From NCBI RefSeq assembly GCF_040253615.1, contig NZ_JBEJGY010000004.1:6510001-6574000 (forward strand): a stretch of DNA of 64,000 nucleotides, in the 5' to 3' direction. This DNA is from Streptomyces sp. Edi4. GTDB lineage: Bacteria; Actinomycetota; Actinomycetes; Streptomycetales; Streptomycetaceae. Position 1 is the first letter of the stretch. The number at the start of each line of letters is the position of its first letter. Under the pieces are notes generated by a model that saw only the letters and a list, made by a program, of their open reading frames with translations, was not told the origin of the DNA and did not search any database. A program made the translations under genes and the position numbers. Shown piece by piece: positions 59,248 through 64,000 of this stretch.

Positions 59248-61353
59248 TCAGGCCGTGGCCGACCCGTTGACGGCGCCGGCGGCGGCCGGCGCCGGGACGG
59301 GTGTGTCCTCGACCCCCAACTGCCCTGCTGCGTCAGCTTTGTTGAGGAGGCGGCTGAGCTGACCGGCCTGGGCGTCCCCGGAGTTCATCAGCTTCATCAG
59401 CAGCGCCGACACCGTCAGGTTCTGTACGTCACCGCTCGACACCGAGCTCAGGACGCGGGTCAGGTCCTCGGGGAAGCTGGCGCTCCCGTCGAGCCAGGGC
59501 TCCGCGAGCGTCCGCGCCGTCTCGGAGTGCCGCACGAAGCCGTCGACGCTCTGGCCGAGGGCGATCGAGGAGATGAGCCGGTCGAAGAAGACGGACTCGC
59601 CGCCCACGATGTTGATGTCGGCGTTCTCCAGACCCGTCGCGAGGACCGAGGCCTGTGCCTCGGCGACCTGGCGCTGCGCGTCGAGTCCGGCCAGCCGGAT
59701 CTCCTTCTCGGCCGCGAGGCGCAGCCGGTACTCCTCGTGTCCGCGCGAGGCGTCGTCGAGGGCGGCCATCGCCGCCGCCTTCTTGGTCAGGCCCTCGGCC
59801 TCGGCCTTCAGTTTCTCGCCGATCATCGCGGCGTCCGCCGCGGCCTGCGCCTGGGTGCCCTCGGCGAGCGCGAGCGCCTTCAGACGCGCGCCCTCCGCCT
59901 CCGCCTTCAGACGCGCCCCGGTCGCCTCCGCCTCGGCGCGGCCGGCCTTCTCGGTGACCTCGGCCTCCTTGTCGCGGACCTGGACCTGCGCGAGCCCCTC
60001 GGCGGCCGCCTCCGCCTGCAAGCCCTCGGCGAGCCGGAGCTTGGCCCGCGCGTCGAGGTCGGCGGACTTCAACCGGGCCTCGGCCAGAGTCAGTTGTTCG
60101 GCCGCGCGGTGCTTGGCCGCGGCCTCGGCGGCCTCCGCCGCCTTGATGTCCTTGACCAGCTTCTCCTGCGCCTCGGCCTCGGCGCCGATGATCACGGCCT
60201 GCCGGGTCCGCTCGGCCTCCTCCACCATGCGGAGCTTCTTGATCGACTCCTCCTGCTCGGCGACCGTACGGTCCACCGCGATCCGCTCGCGCACCACATC
60301 GGCCACCTCGCGCCGCTCGGCCTCGACCTCCTTGTCCTTCGCGATCGCGGACAGCGCCGTCTCCCGCTCCCGGCCGATGACTTCGAGCATCCGGTCCTTC
60401 TCGATGCGCTCGTTCTCCACCGCAATGACCCGCTCGCGGTTCTTCTGCGCGACCGCGATCTCCCGCGCCTGGTTCTCGCGCTGCACCCCAAGCAGCTCCT
60501 CGGTCCGCAGGAACGCGGTCTGCGCGCCCAGGCGTTCCTCCTCCTGCACCTTGGACGTGGCGGCCTCCTCCCGCGCGCGCAGCGTCTCGACCTCCCGGTG
60601 CTGCTTGATCTCGGCCTCCGCCTGGCGGCGCTGGAGCTCCAGGATCGTCTCGCGGGCGTCCACGTTCTGCCGGGTGATCTCCTTCTCCTCGGTGCGCTGG
60701 AACTCATTGGTGCGTACGTGCTCGACGGTCGTCAGCTCGGTGATCTTGCGGATGCCCTGGGCGTCGAGGATGTTCGCCGCGTCCAGCTGCGACATCGGGG
60801 TCTGCTCCAGGTGGTCGATCGCGGCGTCGTCGAGGTGGTAGCCGTTCAGGTCGGTGCCGATGACGCGGATGATCCGGTCGCGGAACTCCTCGCGCTGGGT
60901 GTACAGGTCCACGAAGTCGAGCTGCTTGCCGACGGTCTTCAGCGCCTCGGAGAACTTCGCGGCGAAGAAGTCCTGGATGGCGACCCGGTCGCTGGCCCGC
61001 TGGGTGCCGATCGACTGCGCGACCTTGATGACGTCCTCGACGGTCTTGTTGACCCGGACGAAGAACGAGATGTGGATGTCGGCGCGGATGTTGTCCTGGC
61101 AGATCAGGCCCTCGCGCCCGGTGCGGCGGATCTCGATGGTCTTCACCGAGATGTCCATGTACTCGGCCTTGTGCAGCACCGGGAGGACCACGGCGCCGGT
61201 GAAGGTGACATCGACCTTCTTGGTCTTGGAGATGATCAGCGCCCGGCCCTGCTCCACCTTCCGGAACAGCTTGCCGACCACCAGGAGCAAGGTGACCGCG
61301 ATGAGCAGGACAACGGCGACGAGTACGCCGATGCCCAGGGAAATGGCATCCAT
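59248..61353 (-). CDS. Flotillin-family protein (YqiK-like)
   Basis: 701-aa SPFH protein. A single N-terminal transmembrane helix (about residues 5-27) anchors it; the SPFH/band-7 domain (about 30-220) includes GREGLICQDNIRADIHISFFV. A long coiled coil (about 220-560) has dense E/A/K/R heptads, some as EAEGARLKA repeats. The C-terminal 140 residues end in an Ala/Pro-rich tail. It should oligomerise in membrane microdomains. It starts 81 nt after the YqiJ-like gene and is followed by the giant ATPase gene. Confidence 0.9.
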   Translation of the reverse strand: MDAISLGIGVLVAVVLLIAVTLLLVVGKLFRKVEQGRALIISKTKKVDVTFTGAVVLPVLHKAEYMDISVKTIEIRRTGREGLICQDNIRADIHISFFVRVNKTVEDVIKVAQSIGTQRASDRVAIQDFFAAKFSEALKTVGKQLDFVDLYTQREEFRDRIIRVIGTDLNGYHLDDAAIDHLEQTPMSQLDAANILDAQGIRKITELTTVEHVRTNEFQRTEEKEITRQNVDARETILELQRRQAEAEIKQHREVETLRAREEAATSKVQEEERLGAQTAFLRTEELLGVQRENQAREIAVAQKNRERVIAVENERIEKDRMLEVIGRERETALSAIAKDKEVEAERREVADVVRERIAVDRTVAEQEESIKKLRMVEEAERTRQAVIIGAEAEAQEKLVKDIKAAEAAEAAAKHRAAEQLTLAEARLKSADLDARAKLRLAEGLQAEAAAEGLAQVQVRDKEAEVTEKAGRAEAEATGARLKAEAEGARLKALALAEGTQAQAAADAAMIGEKLKAEAEGLTKKAAAMAALDDASRGHEEYRLRLAAEKEIRLAGLDAQRQVAEAQASVLATGLENADINIVGGESVFFDRLISSIALGQSVDGFVRHSETARTLAEPWLDGSASFPEDLTRVLSSVSSGDVQNLTVSALLMKLMNSGDAQAGQLSRLLNKADAAGQLGVEDTPVPAPAAAGAVNGSATA

Positions 61354-61434
61354 GAGACGTCCTTGGGACAGGGTGGAGTGAAAGCGAGACGGTGTCCGGG
61401 TCCGGCGGGCCCGGCGGCGGCCCTGGCGAACGCG

Positions 61435-62046
61435 TCAGGCGCGGGTGCGCGGGTCGAGCGCGTGATCGTAGGGAGCGACCCAGAAGAACTCGCCGTCGTC
61501 GTCGAACGCGTACAACAGGCCCGTGCTGCCCAGGCGCAGGGGATCGGTGCCGCTCTGGCGGACCTGTACCAGGGCGGTCGACCCGTCGGGCGCCGCGACC
61601 TCCGCCTGACCGAACACGGCGGACACGGAACCGGTACGGATCGTGCAGGTCAGACCGATGAAGTCGAGCCGGGACGGCGGTGGGTGGTCGGGCAGGAGAC
61701 GGCGCAGACAGCGGACCAGGAGGCGGGCGGCGACCCAGCCCGTCACCAGCGCCGCCGCCAGCACCCCGCCGCCCAGCGCGGCCCGCAGCGAACCGGACGC
61801 CCCCGAGCGGCGTACGAGCACGCAGCCGGCGAGACTGGTGAACCAGGCGATCGCGGTCAGGAGCGACACCGAGACCGTCACCGGGACCCCGCCCGCGCCG
61901 AACGCGCCCCCGCGCACGTCCCCGTCGAACGCGCTGTGCTCGGCGGCGCCGACCAGCACGAGCAGCCAGAACACCACGATCACGACCAGCGCGGCGCTGA
62001 ACAGCGCGGCGGGAAACCCGAACGCGGCGCCCCAGAACTCCCCCAT
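61435..62046 (-). CDS. YqiJ-like (DUF1449, OB-fold) membrane protein
   Basis: 203-aa protein with three hydrophobic segments (about residues 8-30, 53-75, 85-105) and a C-terminal soluble domain (about 125-203) that looks like an OB/NfeD-type beta-barrel (LTCTIRTGSVSAVFGQAEVA, LRLGSTGLLYAFDDDGEFFWV). ATG 62046 has GAAGGGGG 7 nt upstream. In E. coli, yqiJ precedes the flotillin gene yqiK, and NfeD-type proteins escort flotillins widely, so it is the probable partner of the flotillin. Confidence 0.82.
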   Translation of the reverse strand: MGEFWGAAFGFPAALFSAALVVIVVFWLLVLVGAAEHSAFDGDVRGGAFGAGGVPVTVSVSLLTAIAWFTSLAGCVLVRRSGASGSLRAALGGGVLAAALVTGWVAARLLVRCLRRLLPDHPPPSRLDFIGLTCTIRTGSVSAVFGQAEVAAPDGSTALVQVRQSGTDPLRLGSTGLLYAFDDDGEFFWVAPYDHALDPRTRA

Positions 62047-62513
62047 CGCGGCGCCCCCTTCGTACCCGGCCACGGTGATGGCGGGCCACCGGGGTGCTCC
62101 GGCGCCGGGCGCGTACCGCGCGTTCGGCACCGGAGTCGTTCCCCCGTGTTCCCCCGCGCACATCTTGGCCAGGGCCGCGCCGGCGCGCACTGCCGGATCC
62201 CGGCAGCCTTTACGGCTCGACGCTGCCGGATACCGTCCCGGCCGCCACGGGCCGGGGGCGCCCCGCGTCAAGAAAGCGCACGAAGTGCGTCAAAAAGCGC
62301 GGGCGGCACGTCAATGTGCGGCAGAACCGGTGGCGGGGCAGGACCTGCCCGGGCACCATCTCGACGGCCGCGCCCGGACACTGGCCGAAACCGGTGCCAG
62401 GGGCGCGTGCTCACCCGCGTCGAACCGGGGCCGTGCCGCGTCCTGAACGCGCGGGCGCACCAACTGTGTGGGGGCCAACCGTGCGAGGGGTAACTGAGCG
62501 GGGGCGCGGCGCA
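62047..62513 (-). promoter_or_regulatory. Upstream region of the flotillin operon with phased TTGACG repeats
   Basis: Gene-free, 467 bp. On the minus strand TTGACG occurs at 62314-62309, 62293-62288 and 62271-62266, spaced 21 and 22 bp; the first two are each followed by GCGCTTT. None has a good -10 at 17 bp, so operator use is more likely than three promoters. Confidence 0.5.
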
Positions 62514-62536
62514 CACGCGGGCACGGGGCCCGCGTG
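62514..62536 (-). terminator. Hairpin terminator of the PAP2 gene
   Basis: Perfect 9-bp stem CACGCGGGC/GCCCGCGTG with a 5-nt loop, 18 nt beyond the PAP2 stop. Confidence 0.55.
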
Positions 62537-62554
62537 CCCGTCGGCTCCGACCCG

Positions 62555-63928
62555 CTACACCAGCTCGGGCTGCGGCTCCCGCCGTGGCGCCGGTACGTCC
62601 TTCGGCTCCCACGCGGCGGTGGTGCGCAGATAGCCGAGGACGACCGACAGGAGCGCCAGCACGACCAGCGGGCCGCACACCCACGGATGCTCCGCCATCG
62701 TCACCGGCAGATAGCGGTAGGAGGTGAGGAGCGCGGCGAAGACCGCCGTGCCGTAGGCGACCATCCGCATTCCCGGGCGGTCCCAGCCCCGGTCGAAGGC
62801 CCGCAGCGCCGTCTCGACGGTGAGCGCGAACACCACACCGGCCACGAGATCGACGCCGTAGTGGTAGCCGAAGGCCAGGGTCGCGCTGAGCGTGGCGACC
62901 AGCCAGAACGCCCCGGCGTACCGCAGCAGGCGCGGGCCTCTGCGGGAGTGGATGAAGATCGCGGTGGCCCACGCCGTGTGCAGGCTCGGCATGCAGTTGC
63001 GCGGGGTGATCCCGTCGTACGGAACCGGGTGCGGGACACCGACGGGTGGCGGTGTGTGCGGCCACAGGTTGGCCACCGCCCACTCGACGCCGCCGGTTCC
63101 GGAGGTGCCGGGCCCGTACGCGAAGATCGGGCCCACCACGGGGAAGATCATGTAGACGGCGGGCCCGAGGAGGCCGATCACCAGGAAGGTGCGCACCAGG
63201 TGGTGGCGTGGGAAGCGGCGTTCGGCGGCCACATTGCGCAGCTGATACAGCGCGACGACGACCGCGGCCACCGCGAGCTGGGCGTAGACCACGTGCAGCA
63301 CATGGCCGCTCATGGGGCCCGCCGCCTTGAGCAGTCGGCCCGCGATCCACGACGGATTGCCCAGGGCGTGATCGGCGGTCGCCACATAGGGGTCGAGCAC
63401 GGTGGGGCGGGTCTTGGAGGTGATGAGCAGCCAGGTGTCACCGGTCTTGCGGCCCGTCACCAGGAGCAGCCCGAGACCTACGCCTTTGAGCAGCAGCGCC
63501 CGCTCCTGCCCGCTGCGCCGCGCCATCGCGAAGACCGCGCAGCCCACCATCGCCCACAGCGCGCCGTTGCCGAAGAACTGCCCCTCGGGCACCTTGACGT
63601 CGAACGCCCAGCGCGCCAGCACGAAGACGAGGTCGATACCGACGGCGGCGCCGGCCGCGACGAGCCGCTGCCGCCAGGTGAGCACCACCATCATCAGGGC
63701 GAGCCCGCCGTACAGCGGCCCCGGCTTCGGCGGCAGGACGAGCTCCCGCGCCTGGGCGGTGAGCGGCCCCGGTATGCCATGACGACGGGCGACGATCTCC
63801 AGCGTGACGAAGAAGGCGAGGGCCGCCGCGGCCGCCGCGCCCCACAGCACCGCACGGGGCCGCCCGCGCGGGGCGAGCTCTGGCGTGCGCGATGTCCCTG
63901 GGGCTGTCCGCGAAGGTATGTGTATCAA
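62555..63928 (-). CDS. PAP2-superfamily membrane phosphatase
   Basis: 457-aa polytopic protein with the PAP2 motifs CMPSLHTAWA (motif 2, about residues 311-320) and GYHYGVDLVAG (motif 3, catalytic His), on a roughly 11-helix scaffold; the first PAP2 motif (KxxxxxxRP) is degenerate. Related membrane PAP2 proteins dephosphorylate lipid phosphates, and actinomycete members include inositol-phosphoceramide-synthase-like enzymes. TTG 63928 is taken as start; a GTG at about 63853 is possible. The C-terminus is charged and proline-rich. Confidence 0.85.
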   Translation of the reverse strand: MIHIPSRTAPGTSRTPELAPRGRPRAVLWGAAAAAALAFFVTLEIVARRHGIPGPLTAQARELVLPPKPGPLYGGLALMMVVLTWRQRLVAAGAAVGIDLVFVLARWAFDVKVPEGQFFGNGALWAMVGCAVFAMARRSGQERALLLKGVGLGLLLVTGRKTGDTWLLITSKTRPTVLDPYVATADHALGNPSWIAGRLLKAAGPMSGHVLHVVYAQLAVAAVVVALYQLRNVAAERRFPRHHLVRTFLVIGLLGPAVYMIFPVVGPIFAYGPGTSGTGGVEWAVANLWPHTPPPVGVPHPVPYDGITPRNCMPSLHTAWATAIFIHSRRGPRLLRYAGAFWLVATLSATLAFGYHYGVDLVAGVVFALTVETALRAFDRGWDRPGMRMVAYGTAVFAALLTSYRYLPVTMAEHPWVCGPLVVLALLSVVLGYLRTTAAWEPKDVPAPRREPQPELV

Positions 63929-64000
63929 GTGTCCGGCCGTCGTGATCGATGCTGTGCGGGCGGCCCGCCCCCCACGTGCAGATCGTCACCCGGGGCGACG

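Noticed and set aside
57970..62493. 1507-codon open frame on the plus strand
   Set aside because: It lies antisense to the giant ATPase, flotillin and YqiJ-like genes; its composition mirrors their reverse complement and it shows no domain motifs.

Overview
The window is high-GC DNA with strong G/C third-position bias, frequent GTG/TTG starts, overlapping stop/start codons and leaderless-type promoters. Together with the gene content (mycothiol-type nitroreductase, cys/sir sulfate-assimilation operon, PASTA-less membrane Ser/Thr kinase, FCD-GntR and PucR regulators, DUF2637 protein), this points to the core or near-core chromosome of a Streptomyces or a close relative. There is no tRNA, rRNA, prophage, insertion sequence or CRISPR array that I can support.

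Layout. 1-10 kb: the end of an Rv2466c-like nitroreductase converges on a long minus-strand sulfur operon. In transcription order it runs: a 27-aa leader peptide, sulfite reductase (sir), a 59-aa zinc-ribbon protein, cysH, cysC, cysD, cysN, a 33-aa coupled ORF, a sulfonate-type ABC transporter (lipoprotein, ATPase, permease) and a sirohydrochlorin chelatase, which makes siroheme for Sir. 10-18 kb: a GNAT enzyme, an AidB-like acyl-CoA dehydrogenase divergent from a YihY-type membrane protein over a symmetric 17-bp promoter, rsgA, a repeat-bearing spacer, an Ada-AlkA fusion that appears to lack the glycosylase active site, and a Ca2+/H+ antiporter. 18-31 kb: asparagine synthetase, DUF456 protein, a TrmB/LuxR-type regulator, a PP2C-like protein, a PoxB-type enzyme, a Ser/Thr kinase, a 0.9-kb gene-free spacer, a RsbW-type ATPase, a DUF2637 protein and an iron-box-controlled FhuF-like protein. 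31-41 kb: regulators and a purine-catabolism cluster in which PucR is divergent from the three xanthine dehydrogenase subunits, followed by an AzgA-type purine permease and an XdhC-like maturation factor. 41-50 kb: ArsR regulator with a frameshifted MFS transporter, Eis-like acetyltransferase, polysaccharide deacetylase, type-B carboxylesterase, GPP34 protein and a LuxR/DesK-type two-component pair. 50-64 kb: cold-shock protein and DEAD-box helicase, each with a structured leader, Lgt, a three-gene module (YqiJ-like OB-fold membrane protein, flotillin, 1633-aa AAA ATPase) and a PAP2 phosphatase.

The best candidates for something under-described are: the YqiJ/flotillin/giant-ATPase module with three phased TTGACG repeats upstream; the mirror-symmetric leaderless promoter between aidB and yihY; the sir leader peptide plus long hairpin; the Ada-AlkA protein that has lost its catalytic segment; the (CCGG)4 frameshift in the MFS gene; and several tiny ORFs (23, 27, 33 and 59 aa) with good translation signals. 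All functional statements rest on reading motifs and context; no database search was run.
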